Shown: positions 1 through 8,143, numbered from the stretch's first letter. The stretch: 31,086 nt of DNA from UBA1227 sp045629305 (GCA_045629305.1 JAZQQZ010000032.1:1-31086), one strand, 5' to 3'. Notes: generated from the sequence alone by a model not told the origin. Program-made: numbers and translations.

Positions 1-396
1 AAACGCTCCGGCGGCATCCGACGTCGGCGCATCCGCAAAATACACGCGCCCGTCAAAACTACGCACCGCAGAAGACTCCACGCCGTCCTGCAGTTCCGAC
101 ACCGCAAGCCGCACAAGAATTTGGCCGCCTGCCGCTGTAAACCGCTCGTCCAAAAGGGTCGCCACGTTGCCCTCGTCGTCCATCGCGAGCAAATCGGTGG
201 TCACAAATCCACCGGCACCGTCCTCGCCCTCAATGCGATAGCGAAACGCGCTTCCTCGCAGAGACAGCGGCACAAAAAACGACACGACCGTCGCGTTGCG
301 GTCTCCCTGCACACCGCCGAACTGCGGTGCCGACGGCGCTACCGTGCCGTCAGTCATGTTCGGAACGAAATGAATGTTCCGCAATTCTTGTTCCAT
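1..396 (-). CDS. Phage baseplate/tail-type protein, BppU N-terminal-like (3' end off the left edge)
   Basis: An open frame runs from ATG at 396 to the left edge, 132 codons without a stop, preceded by AAAGGAG. The protein starts MEQELRNIHFVPNMTDGT and contains QFGGVQGDRNATVVSF, then YRIEGEDG and a later AAGGQILVRL stretch. This beta-rich pattern, with a GDxNAT-like motif followed by a short F-Y-R-I-E strand, resembles the N-terminal domain of phage baseplate upper proteins (BppU_N). In that family the N-terminal part anchors the receptor-binding apparatus. The gene lies 14 bases after the terminase-like gene at 411-794 on the same strand, so the two are probably co-transcribed. Codons favour GCG, ACG and CCG, unlike the genes to the right of the tRNA. 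The family assignment is from memory of motif shape and is moderate. The C-terminal part is not in the window. Confidence 0.6.
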   Translation of the reverse strand, partial: MEQELRNIHFVPNMTDGTVAPSAPQFGGVQGDRNATVVSFFVPLSLRGSAFRYRIEGEDGAGGFVTTDLLAMDDEGNVATLLDERFTAAGGQILVRLAVSELQDGVESSAVRSFDGRVYFADAPTSDAAGAF

Positions 397-410
397 CACT
401 TTTTACTCCT

Positions 411-794
411 TTACTCTTTCATATTCTCTTCGCCGACAAAGGTGACAGAAATGTCGGCTTCCCGTTCCTCTCGGTCCAAATATCCGAAATTGTTTTTCCC
501 GAGAAAAACCGCGCCGGTATGGCTTCCCGGCTTAAGCATCTCCTCTGCCAGTTCCGCTTCGCAGTCACAAAATGCCTGCCATAAAATTTGGTGGATTTTT
601 TCTCGCTTTTTCGCGTCCACTTCCGGATCGTCCACCTCGTCGCGGATATACGCAAGCAATCGCTTGCGAGAAACCCCCAAGCAGGCAGCGATGCGTTCGA
701 TGGTCAGCGGCAACTTGTTTTCGGCGGCAATGTGTTTGGCCTCAAGAAGACCCTTGTTGACCTTGGAAACCGAACGAAGAAGAGGTTCTTCCAT
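411..794 (-). CDS. Small HTH protein resembling a phage terminase small subunit
   Basis: 127 residues starting MEEPLLRSVSKVN, with AAAGGAGGTGAGCG just upstream of the ATG at 794, so longer upstream starts are not needed. Residues 30-50 (TIERIAACLGVSRKRLLAYI) look like a helix-turn-helix. Residues 93-107 (TGAVFLGKNNFGYLD) match the [TG]-[AI]-F-x-x-KN-x-[FY]-G-[YW] signature near the end of many small terminase-like DNA-packaging proteins. Such proteins bind phage DNA and present it to the large terminase. No large terminase gene is in the window. The next gene downstream is instead a baseplate-type protein, which is not the usual order and suggests a rearranged prophage or an unusual phage. 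Another DNA-binding role is possible. Confidence 0.6.
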   Translation of the reverse strand: MEEPLLRSVSKVNKGLLEAKHIAAENKLPLTIERIAACLGVSRKRLLAYIRDEVDDPEVDAKKREKIHQILWQAFCDCEAELAEEMLKPGSHTGAVFLGKNNFGYLDREEREADISVTFVGEENMKE

Positions 795-914
795 ACGCTC
801 ACCTCCTTTCTTCGTCCCGTTATACCATACGTTTCGCGTACATCGACAGTAGACCCCACGTTTTTTCGATGTCTTTCGCCGTATCCCGTTATATAGTCCG
901 ACGGTGTCCCCCTC

Positions 915-943
915 TTGCGTTTTTGAGACAATCCGTGTATAAT
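915..943 (+). promoter_or_regulatory. Predicted promoter for the DUF1648-like gene
   Basis: TATAAT at 938-943 with TTGCGT at 915-920, 17 bases apart. The -10 is perfect and the -35 matches only the TTG. It lies 31 bases upstream of the ATG at 975 and reads away from the two phage-like genes. Confidence 0.5.
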
Positions 944-974
944 GAGAAAAAAGAATTCGCAAAGGAGAAGACGT

Positions 975-1502
975 ATGCAAAAAGAGGAAAAGACGAGAAA
1001 ATTGTCGAAAATACTTCATATCGGTATCACCGCCCTCACATGGGGAATGTTTGCGGTTGGCTTTGCAAGAATGCTTTTAGCTTATCCGTCGCTTCCGGAA
1101 ACGCTCGGGGTGCATTTCGGTCCAAACGGTGAGTTTGATTTGTTTTCCGACAAAACGGATATGTTTACGCTGTTTTATCCGTGTATCGTTTCGTTTGTTT
1201 TTCCGGCGATATTTGAGGTGCTTACGTTTATTTCCAAACGCGTAAAACCCGGATTTAAGGTCAATGAAACCGGCGAAAGAAAGATTCGAGAAACGGTCGT
1301 CTTTCTTTTGGACGTTTTGAAATTGGTCGTCTCTTTTTTATTTGCGGGCGTTTGGGTGGATTGTGTCATTCGCCAACATGCTTTGAATACGACCATTCCG
1401 CGCATACTGATGGCTATGACGTTTTGTGCGTTTGTCGTATGCGAGATATTTTGGATTATAGTGAGAATTAAGTATCCAAAAAAGAAAAGTACACACAACT
1501 GA
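975..1502 (+). CDS. Four-helix membrane protein with a DUF1648-like segment
   Basis: 175 residues from the ATG at 975, chosen because AAAGGAG (961-967) sits 7 bases before it. An in-frame ATG at 942 has no such site and falls inside the -10 box. Four hydrophobic segments are visible, the first near residues 17-37 and the last near 142-163. After the first comes LPETLGVHFGPNGEFDLFSDK, the pattern of DUF1648 (LPxxxPxHFxxxGExD), found in SdpI-type immunity proteins and uncharacterised membrane proteins of Gram-positives. The function is unknown and a role in toxin immunity is only a family-level possibility. CCG, ACG and TTT codons are common, as in the phage-like genes and unlike the chromosome to the right. 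The stop codon lies inside the terminator hairpin of the convergent tRNA gene. Confidence 0.65.
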   Translation: MQKEEKTRKLSKILHIGITALTWGMFAVGFARMLLAYPSLPETLGVHFGPNGEFDLFSDKTDMFTLFYPCIVSFVFPAIFEVLTFISKRVKPGFKVNETGERKIRETVVFLLDVLKLVVSFLFAGVWVDCVIRQHALNTTIPRILMAMTFCAFVVCEIFWIIVRIKYPKKKSTHN

Positions 1503-1518
1503 AGTCAGTTATGTGTAC
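1478..1518 (-). terminator. Intrinsic terminator of the tRNA-fMet gene
   Basis: A near-perfect inverted repeat (arms 1489-1502 and 1505-1518, 13 of 14 positions paired) is followed on the minus strand by TTTTCTTTTTT (1478-1488). It lies just beyond the tRNA 3' end. On the plus strand no T-run follows, so it is one-directional. It overlaps the last codons and stop of the convergent gene. Confidence 0.75.
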
Positions 1519-1523
1519 CACAT

Positions 1524-1599
<76 letters not shown>

Positions 1600-1618
1600 A
1601 TATTTAAAGTGCTTGATT

Positions 1619-1647
1619 ATTATAACTAAGTAGTTATAAAAATGCAA
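1619..1647 (-). promoter_or_regulatory. Promoter of the tRNA-fMet gene
   Basis: On the minus strand TTGCAT (1642-1647) and TATAAT (1619-1624) are 17 bases apart, ending 19 bases before the mature tRNA 5' end. The region also forms nested inverted repeats: AAAGTGCTTG (1606-1615) with CAAGCACTTT (1645-1654), and an inner TTATAACTA/TAGTTATAA. These may act as a weak terminator for the upstream small gene, though no clear T-run follows on the minus strand. Confidence 0.75.
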
Positions 1648-1658
1648 GCACTTTTTAG

Positions 1659-1835
1659 TTAGTCTATCTTGATGAACTTACTAATTGTTGGATGAGCTTC
1701 GAACCACTCTGGATAGTTACGCTTGAAGATTGCTGGAACGTTCCATGGGTTGATAGCGTATACGATATAAGCGAATACTCCAGTAAATCCGAGAGCTGCA
1801 AAAGCAAGAACAATCTTAAAGATTTTCTTAATCAT
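1659..1835 (-). CDS. 58-residue single-span membrane protein, unknown family
   Basis: ATG at 1835 is preceded by TTAGGAGATGAAAAT, a good ribosome binding site. The product begins MIKKIFKIVLAFAALGFTGV, a basic N-terminus followed by a hydrophobic span to about residue 28. A short tail then carries NPWNVPAIFKRNYPEWFEAHP and ends FIKID. The tail is rich in aromatic residues and proline and would lie outside the membrane if the positive-inside rule holds. It starts 21 bases after the stop of the Lys-rich membrane protein gene and is probably co-transcribed with it. Codon use (CCA, ATC, GAA) matches the surrounding chromosome, supporting a real gene. I do not recognise a family. A small regulatory or assembly subunit of a membrane complex is possible but speculative. 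Confidence 0.8.
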   Translation of the reverse strand: MIKKIFKIVLAFAALGFTGVFAYIVYAINPWNVPAIFKRNYPEWFEAHPTISKFIKID

Positions 1836-1856
1836 ATTTTCATCTCCTAATATATT

Positions 1857-2387
1857 TTAGAAACTTATTCCCTTAAACATGCCAGAAGAACCAGATGGGC
1901 TAATCTCAGCTGCTGTCTCTGCAGCGAGCTCAGCAGCAATTTCTTTCTCCGTCTTCGGAGCCATTACTACTGGCGCCTGTTTCTTTGCTTTCTTCTGCTT
2001 TTTAGCTTTTTTGCTTGTGTCTGCTGCTTTGCTAGACTCAGTCTCGATGAGAGCATATGATGCCTCGTATCCTTTGGCAACTCTCTCCTCATAGATCTTC
2101 TTTGCCTGAGCCTTGCGTACGTTCTTCTTCTTTGCCTCAAGAGTCTTCTTATCTTTGTTTAACTGCTTCTCTTCTTTCTTGAGCTTGTCAAGTTCTGCCT
2201 TCGCAGCCTTTGCTGCAGGCATACCTGCCTTATGCTTTTCAAGAGCTCCGTCTACTACATCTTTTCCCTTAGATACAGCAAAAGGTGTAACAGCAGAGAT
2301 ACCAATAATCGCACCCGTTGTAGCAGCACCGACGATTGCTGCCGCAGCAATGATTATTGTCTGCCTTCTAGAGTCGCGTCCTTTCAT
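1857..2387 (-). CDS. Lys/Ala-rich membrane-anchored protein with coiled coil, unknown function
   Basis: 176 residues from ATG at 2387, behind CAGGAGGGATATT. Residues 1-9 are basic and residues 10-35 form a small-residue hydrophobic span (IIIAAAAIVGAATTGAIIG). Residues about 55-105 are charged and heptad-like (AELDKLKKEEKQLNKDKKTLEAK), so a coiled coil is likely. A lysine cluster (KKAKKQKKAKKQ) follows near 125-137. The last 35 residues are acidic then Gly/Ser-rich, ending SGMFKGISF. The product is probably a bitopic membrane protein with a long basic cytoplasmic arm that could touch nucleic acid or the anionic membrane surface; this is inference from composition. It follows the ABC permease gene, has its own likely promoter, and precedes the 58-residue membrane protein. 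Confidence 0.8.
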   Translation of the reverse strand: MKGRDSRRQTIIIAAAAIVGAATTGAIIGISAVTPFAVSKGKDVVDGALEKHKAGMPAAKAAKAELDKLKKEEKQLNKDKKTLEAKKKNVRKAQAKKIYEERVAKGYEASYALIETESSKAADTSKKAKKQKKAKKQAPVVMAPKTEKEIAAELAAETAAEISPSGSSGMFKGISF

Positions 2388-2422
2388 AATATCCCTCCTG
2401 AGGAAAGTAAAAATTCTTATTA

Positions 2423-2451
2423 ATAATAACTAATTTTTATAAATTAATCAA
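2423..2451 (-). promoter_or_regulatory. Predicted promoter for the Lys-rich membrane protein and 58-residue gene pair
   Basis: On the minus strand TTGATT (2446-2451) and TATTAT (2423-2428) are 17 bases apart, in an AT-rich gap. The -35 overlaps the stop region of the ABC permease gene. The start codon at 2387 lies 35 bases downstream of the -10. Confidence 0.5.
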
Positions 2452-3301
2452 GATTTAACTTGTGAGTCATGATAAAACTATTGAACCAATAAAGTGCGCC
2501 TGTGAAAATCAGGTTGATAATAATCGATCCGAGTACAACAATTTGAAGCGCTTTACCACCACTCGTCGTAAGTACAGTGTAATAATCTGGAACAATCTTC
2601 GTGATGATTGCAACATAGATAGACATGATGAGCTTAGTTGCAACGTCGATAATTACATAAGCGAGGATTGTGCCAAGCACTTTATGCTTCTTCCAGATAA
2701 GCATGCCGAATGATACCGATGAGTACCATGTAACGATAAAACGCGTTACGAACATAAAGATACAGAAGAAGAGTTCAACTCCGAAGAGCCAGAGTGGTAC
2801 TCCGAGCTCGTCACGGAGATAGTCCCCGTTCTGATCAATTACTTGAGCTATCGTATCCCAAAGTTGCTTAAAGAGATCCACAACTTTGTCGTAGTGTCCA
2901 AGTGTGATATACAGTGACACCATAGCGATAATTGCACTGAAGACAATCCAAATCCAAGCGTTGAAAAGTTTCGCTGCAATAAGTGCTGATGGGCGTGTCG
3001 GAAGGGTTAACATAAGGTAACCCTCATCTGTATAGAAGTTCTTGTAGAACCTATAGATGAGATAGAAAAGTGTCAGGATAATTACTGCAATAAATGCGAT
3101 TACATAAAGTCCTGAAATAAGTGATGAAAGTACCTTGATAATCTTAACAAATGTCTCTGGTACGTTATCGATTACATATTGACGAGATGTGATCCATGTA
3201 AGGAATCTTCCGATTGCTGCGATTACAAGAACTGCAATATAAGTTGGGATTGCAACCCTTGTTACAGACTGGAACTCGTGCTTGAAAAGCTTTCCTAGCA
3301 T
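2444..3301 (-). CDS. ABC transporter permease, ABC-2 type
   Basis: 285 residues starting MLGKLFKHEFQSVTRVAIPTY, the typical opening of ABC-2 membrane subunits of small Gram-positive exporters. About six hydrophobic segments are visible: near residues 18-38, 58-82, 115-135, 170-195, 210-235 and 250-272. The stretch YRFYKNFYTDEGYLMLTLPTRPSALIAAKLFNAW (split by a turn) is the familiar cytoplasmic link in this family. The start overlaps the end of the ATPase gene by 7 bases, so the two are translationally coupled subunits of one transporter. The substrate cannot be inferred; relatives export peptides or membrane-active antibiotics, or sense envelope stress. No accessory regulator gene of the GntR type is next to the pair. 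Confidence 0.85.
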   Translation of the reverse strand: MLGKLFKHEFQSVTRVAIPTYIAVLVIAAIGRFLTWITSRQYVIDNVPETFVKIIKVLSSLISGLYVIAFIAVIILTLFYLIYRFYKNFYTDEGYLMLTLPTRPSALIAAKLFNAWIWIVFSAIIAMVSLYITLGHYDKVVDLFKQLWDTIAQVIDQNGDYLRDELGVPLWLFGVELFFCIFMFVTRFIVTWYSSVSFGMLIWKKHKVLGTILAYVIIDVATKLIMSIYVAIITKIVPDYYTVLTTSGGKALQIVVLGSIIINLIFTGALYWFNSFIMTHKLNLD

Positions 3302-3990
3302 CTGAACACCTCCCTGAAGAGGCCGTCAACTGTCTTGCCTTCGTTCTTAACTTCTTCGACAGTTGCGTGCTTTAAGATGTCACCCTCCTGGATGAATACG
3401 AACTCGTCAAGGACAGGTTCTACATCCGCGATAAGGTGGGTTGAGATGAGGACCGTGGAGTCCTCTGGCTTATTCTTGATAATTGTCTCAAGAATATAAT
3501 CACGAGCCGCAGGATCGACGCCGCCGATAGGCTCGTCGAGAAGATAGAGCTTCGCGTTGCGGCTCATTACAAGAATAAGCTGCACCTTCTCGCGGTTACC
3601 TTTAGAAAGCTCTTTAAGTGGGCGCTTTGGATCTATCTCAAGGCGCTCGAGCATCTCATAAGCTCTGTCTTTATCGAAATCCTTGTAGAAATCAGCCATA
3701 AAATCAACCTGACGGCTGATTTTCTTGCCGAGGTCTAAGTAGTTGCGTTCTGGAAGATAAGCAACGATTTTCTTAGACTCGATACCTGGGTGATTTCCAC
3801 CAACGAGAATCTCACCAGCTGTCGGAAGAAGAAGTCCGCTGGCAAGTTTTATAAGAGTGGTTTTACCGCTACCGTTAGGGCCGAGAAGTCCAATAACTTT
3901 GCCCTCCGGCAACTCAAGATTGATACTCTTGAGGGCAGTAAAATTACCATATTGTTTCTTCAAATGGTTACATACGAGTATGTCTGCCAC
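3295..3990 (-). CDS. ABC transporter ATP-binding protein (YtrB-like)
   Basis: 231 residues. The start is GTG at 3990, seven bases after AAAGGAGG. Walker A is GPNGSGKT (37-44), the signature is LSKGNREKV (128-136), Walker B is LYLLDEP (148-154), the D-loop is GGVD (156-159) and the H-loop histidine is H185 (LISTHL). The Q-loop position reads YLPER, with glutamate instead of glutamine. That variant is common in the YtrB/EcsA-like branch partnered with ABC-2 permeases. The protein hydrolyses ATP on the cytoplasmic face to drive the permease encoded next. The gene begins 37 bases after mfd on the same strand. A short AT-rich gap may hold a weak promoter, but none is convincing. Confidence 0.9.
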   Translation of the reverse strand: MADILVCNHLKKQYGNFTALKSINLELPEGKVIGLLGPNGSGKTTLIKLASGLLLPTAGEILVGGNHPGIESKKIVAYLPERNYLDLGKKISRQVDFMADFYKDFDKDRAYEMLERLEIDPKRPLKELSKGNREKVQLILVMSRNAKLYLLDEPIGGVDPAARDYILETIIKNKPEDSTVLISTHLIADVEPVLDEFVFIQEGDILKHATVEEVKNEGKTVDGLFREVFRC

Positions 3991-4029
3991 ACCGATGTCC
4001 TCCTTTTATAAAAATACATATTTATATTA

Positions 4030-7000
4030 TCATTTTCTGCCTGCAGTTGCAAGAATCAGCAAGGCACTCTTTAGAGTTTTTATCGTCTCACTCTGGTTGT
4101 CGACTCTCACCGAAACATAAGGCCTGCTGCCGGCGGAAACAAGTACATGCCCCTTCATCGCCTCATTGAGATGAGTGACACCGAGCATATCAATTTTATC
4201 CCAGTAGAGCATGAGGTTCTGACCGTTTTGGCCGATCTCATAGATGCCGAGCGAAGCGGCCATGTTTCGCATCTGCGAAACCTCGATAAGGCCGAGCACG
4301 CTCTGTGGCGGTTCGCCGAAACGGTCGATAAGCTCGTCCGTTACATCCATAGCGTCCTCGCTAGTTCTAACGTCGGCGATGCGACGGTATATGGTGAGAC
4401 GCTGTGGGATACTGCTGATATAGTCCTCTGGAATATGGGCATCAATTTGAATATCGATAAGACACTCTTTCGGAGCTTCAACCGGTTTATTCTCAGCAAG
4501 TCCCTTGTTCTCCGCTATCGCCTCAGCAAGAATTTTAAGATACATATCGTATCCCACGGCCTCCATATGGCCGTGCTGCTGAGCGCCGAGCAGGCTGCCC
4601 GCTCCACGAAGTTCAAGATCTCTCATTGCAATCTTGAATCCGGAGCCGAACTCCGTATATTCCCTGATTGCGGTCAGTCGTCTATACGCGATATCGGTCA
4701 GTTCCTTGCCTCCATAGTAAGTGAAATATGCGAAGGCACGTCTGCTCGAGCGGCCTATACGGCCACGGATCTGGTGAAGCTGGGCGAGACCCAAGCGATC
4801 CGAGTTCTCAATAATCAAGGTGTTCGCGTTCGGCACGTCGACACCTGTCTCAATAATAGTTGTGCAGACGAGAACATCTATCTCGCCCTCGACCAGTCTC
4901 CTCCATATATCGGAGAGCTCGTCCTCGCCCATCTTTCCGTGGGCAATTCCGATTCTCGCATCCGGCACAAGTTCGTGAATCTTGGCCGCACAACTCATTA
5001 TTGTCTCAACGTTGTTGTGCATATAGTAGACCTGGCCGCCACGGCGAAGTTCACGCTCGATCGCATCGGCGATGAGGCCTGGGTCATACTCCATTACATA
5101 AGTCTGAACAGGATGTCTATCAAGTGGAGCTTCCTCTATGATTGACATATCTCTTATACCCGTCATCGCCATATTGAGCGTTCTCGGAATCGGCGTGGCG
5201 GAGAGAGTAAGTACATCCACATTCGGGAATCTCTCTTTGAGCTTCTCCTTCTGTGCAACACCGAAGCGTTGCTCTTCATCTACAATGAGAAGACCGAGGT
5301 CGTGGAACTCCACATCTTTCGAGATGAGTCTATGAGTTCCGACCACTACATCCGTATAGCCGGCCTTGATATTCTGAACAATCTTCTTCTGCTCTTTCGC
5401 TGTCTTAAAGCGGGAGAGCATTTCTATTTCAAATGGGAATCCATCGAATCTCTTAACTATCGTATTGTAGTGCTGGAATGCAAGAATTGTCGTAGGTACG
5501 AGGAAAGCGCACTGCTTTCCCTCGGCAATACACTTGAAGGCCGCGCGAAGCGCAACCTCTGTTTTTCCGAATCCAACATCTCCACAGAGAAGTCTGTCCA
5601 TCGGAACCGCCTTCTCCATATCCTTCTTTATCTCACCGATACAGCGGAGCTGATCCTCCGTCTCGTCGTATTCGAAACGTCGCTCGAAATCACTCTGCAT
5701 ATCGATATCAGGTGAGAAAGCATAGCCTGGTGTGCACTGACGTTTCGCATAAAGTTCTGTCAGTTCCTTCGCCATATCATTGACTGCGGCGCGGACTTTC
5801 GCCTTGGAATTCGCCCACTCCTTACCGCCGAGACGGTTGAGTTTTACCGCCTTATTTTCATCTCTTGAACCTATGTATTTTGACACAAGATCAAACTGAG
5901 TTACAGGTACATAGAGGGCGTCGCCCTTGGCATATTTTATCTTGATATAGTCCTTCGTCAGTCCCGCAACTTTAAGACTTTCGATGCCATCAAAGACACC
6001 CACACCATGAATATTGTGGACAATATAGTCACCCTTGTGAAGTTCGTCAAGACTATGAAAAGCGTTTTCGGACTTATTGCGGAAACGCTTCTTCACGCCA
6101 CCACTCACTGCGCCGTGGGTGATGAGCTGGAAATTGCCGTCTGGGATTCTAAGGCCGGCAGAAAATACATTCGGAAGTACTGTAATCTTGCCCTTTGGGA
6201 ACTCCTTCGGTGGGTACATAGCATAGACGGCCTTATATCCCCGCTCGGAAAGTTCCTCGGCTATCGCCTTGGCACCTTTCTCTGTGCCCGCAGCGATAAC
6301 TGTGGTGGCGCCTTTCTCCAAGATGTCCTCGGTGAGGCTTGTAACGGTGCCGTTCCAAGCCGGCATCTGACCGAGGGCAAATGTCAGAAGGTCGGAGACC
6401 GGTGTATCGAAACTTCCCCTTGCGAAATTGTCGAGATATATCGTATTCGCATTCAAATAGTCGGATATGAGACTGGCAAATGAGATTGTAAGGTCACCGA
6501 GTGACTTCACATACTCTCCAGATTCCAGCGCGTCCTTTATCTCCTCATGATGAATCTTATTGCTTGAGTTTACTCTCTCTTTTACAGACGCTGACTCCGC
6601 AACGAAAAGTAGATCGTCCTCTCCCATGTATGAGAGCGGAGTCATCGCGTTATCATATACAACATTTATATATTTATCGAGACAGATATCTGTAATTTTC
6701 TGCCTGATTTTATCTGCATCCTCCTGCAGTTTATCCTTCTTCTTAACCTTCCTTGCAATGGCTTCAATCCTATCTGCAAGTTCCTTATTATCACTAGGAT
6801 AAATCTCCGTAGATGGTGTGATAATCACCTCGTCTACCGTGTCAGTTCTACGCTGTGACAGTGGGTCGAATTCAGAGATTGTATCAATCTCATCTCCCCA
6901 GAATTCAACTCTTAATGGCTGCTCTCTATCCGGTGGGAAGAAGTCGAGGATGCCGCCTCGTCTTGCATATTGACCCGCTCCCTCGACCTCTTCGGCATAG

Positions 7001-7482
7001 CGGTAGCCTGCCATGTCGAGTGAGCGCATAAGATCCTCGAGGTCCACCTCGTTGCCACTCTTTAAAGTTATCATTCTGCTCGCGAGTTCCTCGCTTGGAA
7101 TGGTCTTCTGTACAGCTGCCATACCCGGCATAACTACGACATCTATCTTGCCCTGAGTCCAAGATGAGAGCGCACCCATTCTGGCCTGCTCGTATTCCTT
7201 AGAGCGGGTCTGGCTGGACAGAAGACTTATGTCACGCGCTGGAAAGACGAGTGCCTTCGTACCGAAGGAATTCAGGTCATCCGCAAGTTTCGTCGCGGAT
7301 GCCTCATCTCCGGTGATGACGAAGGCACGGCGACTTGTGCCGCTTGTCAGCGCGTGGATCAAAAGCGCCTTGTGAATACCGGCCACGCCGAGCACTCCAA
7401 GGGGACTTTTGCCTTTTATGACATCCTCTTTTAGGTCCTCATATATTCTGTTTTTCTGCAGTGCAAATTCATATCCTGACAT
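4030..7482 (-). CDS. mfd: Transcription-repair coupling factor Mfd
   Basis: 1150 residues. Mfd binds RNA polymerase stalled at DNA lesions, pushes it off by upstream translocation and recruits UvrA. The order of domains is complete: UvrB-like N-terminal region (about 1-340), CarD-like RNA polymerase interaction domain (about 480-545, DYIVHNIHGVGVFDGIESL), RecG-like translocase with Walker A GDVGFGKT (634-641), DEEQ box (735-738), SATPIPRT (761-768) and QIRGRIGRSSR, then a C-terminal regulatory module. I prefer ATG at 7482 over GTG at 7494. GGAG lies seven bases before the ATG, and the GTG would use that same site as coding sequence. The gene follows pth after a GC-rich hairpin. Confidence 0.97.
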   Translation of the reverse strand: MSGYEFALQKNRIYEDLKEDVIKGKSPLGVLGVAGIHKALLIHALTSGTSRRAFVITGDEASATKLADDLNSFGTKALVFPARDISLLSSQTRSKEYEQARMGALSSWTQGKIDVVVMPGMAAVQKTIPSEELASRMITLKSGNEVDLEDLMRSLDMAGYRYAEEVEGAGQYARRGGILDFFPPDREQPLRVEFWGDEIDTISEFDPLSQRRTDTVDEVIITPSTEIYPSDNKELADRIEAIARKVKKKDKLQEDADKIRQKITDICLDKYINVVYDNAMTPLSYMGEDDLLFVAESASVKERVNSSNKIHHEEIKDALESGEYVKSLGDLTISFASLISDYLNANTIYLDNFARGSFDTPVSDLLTFALGQMPAWNGTVTSLTEDILEKGATTVIAAGTEKGAKAIAEELSERGYKAVYAMYPPKEFPKGKITVLPNVFSAGLRIPDGNFQLITHGAVSGGVKKRFRNKSENAFHSLDELHKGDYIVHNIHGVGVFDGIESLKVAGLTKDYIKIKYAKGDALYVPVTQFDLVSKYIGSRDENKAVKLNRLGGKEWANSKAKVRAAVNDMAKELTELYAKRQCTPGYAFSPDIDMQSDFERRFEYDETEDQLRCIGEIKKDMEKAVPMDRLLCGDVGFGKTEVALRAAFKCIAEGKQCAFLVPTTILAFQHYNTIVKRFDGFPFEIEMLSRFKTAKEQKKIVQNIKAGYTDVVVGTHRLISKDVEFHDLGLLIVDEEQRFGVAQKEKLKERFPNVDVLTLSATPIPRTLNMAMTGIRDMSIIEEAPLDRHPVQTYVMEYDPGLIADAIERELRRGGQVYYMHNNVETIMSCAAKIHELVPDARIGIAHGKMGEDELSDIWRRLVEGEIDVLVCTTIIETGVDVPNANTLIIENSDRLGLAQLHQIRGRIGRSSRRAFAYFTYYGGKELTDIAYRRLTAIREYTEFGSGFKIAMRDLELRGAGSLLGAQQHGHMEAVGYDMYLKILAEAIAENKGLAENKPVEAPKECLIDIQIDAHIPEDYISSIPQRLTIYRRIADVRTSEDAMDVTDELIDRFGEPPQSVLGLIEVSQMRNMAASLGIYEIGQNGQNLMLYWDKIDMLGVTHLNEAMKGHVLVSAGSRPYVSVRVDNQSETIKTLKSALLILATAGRK

Positions 7483-7503
7483 CTTTTTCTCCACGTGGCA
7501 ATG

Positions 7504-7526
7504 CCCCCATCGGAGTCCGATGGGGG
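7504..7526. repeat. GC-rich perfect hairpin between pth and mfd
   Basis: CCCCCATCGG (7504-7513) pairs with CCGATGGGGG (7517-7526) around a 3-base loop. No T-run follows on either strand, so it is not a standard terminator. It lies 22 bases before the mfd ATG and just after the pth stop. It may reduce read-through or protect message ends between the two genes. Confidence 0.6.
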
Positions 7527-7529
7527 GTC

Positions 7530-8132
7530 TTAATTTTCTTCAACCTCTTCCGGTTCTTCTTTTTTCTTCTTCGTGTTGTAGAGATTCATCGCACCATCGA
7601 TGTCTCCCGCAACGATTAAGTCCACAGAAGCCGCCGCCTTCTTGATTGCCTCATTCATAAGCGGAATATCTTCTTTGCCGAACTTTCCGAGCACATGATC
7701 TACGAGATCCTCATTTGGATGAATTCTCTCCCCAACACCAATCTTAATGCGAGGGAAATTGTCAGAGCCTAGGTGAGATATTATGCTCTTCAGTCCGTTA
7801 TGGCCTCCTGCCGTGCCGCTCCGTCTGATACGGACGGTGCCCGGCGAAAGGCTGATGTCATCAGAGATTATGATGACATTCTCTGGTGGGACTTTGTAGA
7901 AACGCGCCGCCTCTCCTACGGCTTCACCGCTGTTGTTCATGAAAGTCAGGGGTTTCATAAGGAGGACCTTCTCGGTGCCTATCCTGCACTCGGCAGTCAG
8001 GGCATTCCATTTCTCATGGTCGATCCTCACCCCATGATTTTCAGCAACAGCGTTAATGGTGATAAAGCCGATGTTGTGGCGCGTCTGCTCATACTGTTGT
8101 CCCGGATTACCGAGACCAACGACTATAAACAT
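7530..8132 (-). CDS. pth: Peptidyl-tRNA hydrolase
   Basis: 200 residues. The enzyme cleaves the ester bond of peptidyl-tRNAs dropped from ribosomes and recycles the tRNA. Diagnostic segments are present: VVGLGNPGQQYEQTRHNIGF with N9 and catalytic H19, KPLTFMNNSG with N65/N66, and SDDISLSPGTVRIRRSGTAGGHNGLKS with D90 or D91 and N111. The core matches the usual length of about 185-190 residues. The last 12 or so residues form an extra charged tail (KKKKEEPEEVEEN). AGAGGA precedes the ATG at 8132, and the upstream RING/DUF2628 gene ends 11 bases earlier, so the genes are probably in one transcript with mfd. Confidence 0.97.
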   Translation of the reverse strand: MFIVVGLGNPGQQYEQTRHNIGFITINAVAENHGVRIDHEKWNALTAECRIGTEKVLLMKPLTFMNNSGEAVGEAARFYKVPPENVIIISDDISLSPGTVRIRRSGTAGGHNGLKSIISHLGSDNFPRIKIGVGERIHPNEDLVDHVLGKFGKEDIPLMNEAIKKAAASVDLIVAGDIDGAMNLYNTKKKKEEPEEVEEN

Positions 8133-8143
8133 ACGCCATTCCT

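Noticed and set aside
121..852. Plus-strand open frame of 243 codons over the phage-like genes
   Set aside because: It lies opposite two minus-strand genes with good ribosome binding sites and recognisable motifs, and its product is Ser/Arg-rich without family features.
1606..1654. Inverted repeat between the tRNA and the 58-residue gene as a terminator
   Set aside because: On the minus strand no T-run follows, and the repeat coincides with the tRNA promoter; on the plus strand there is no upstream gene to terminate.
4147..5145. Long open frame on the plus strand inside mfd (332 codons)
   Set aside because: It is antisense to the conserved Mfd motor domain, has no family features and reflects codon bias of the true gene.
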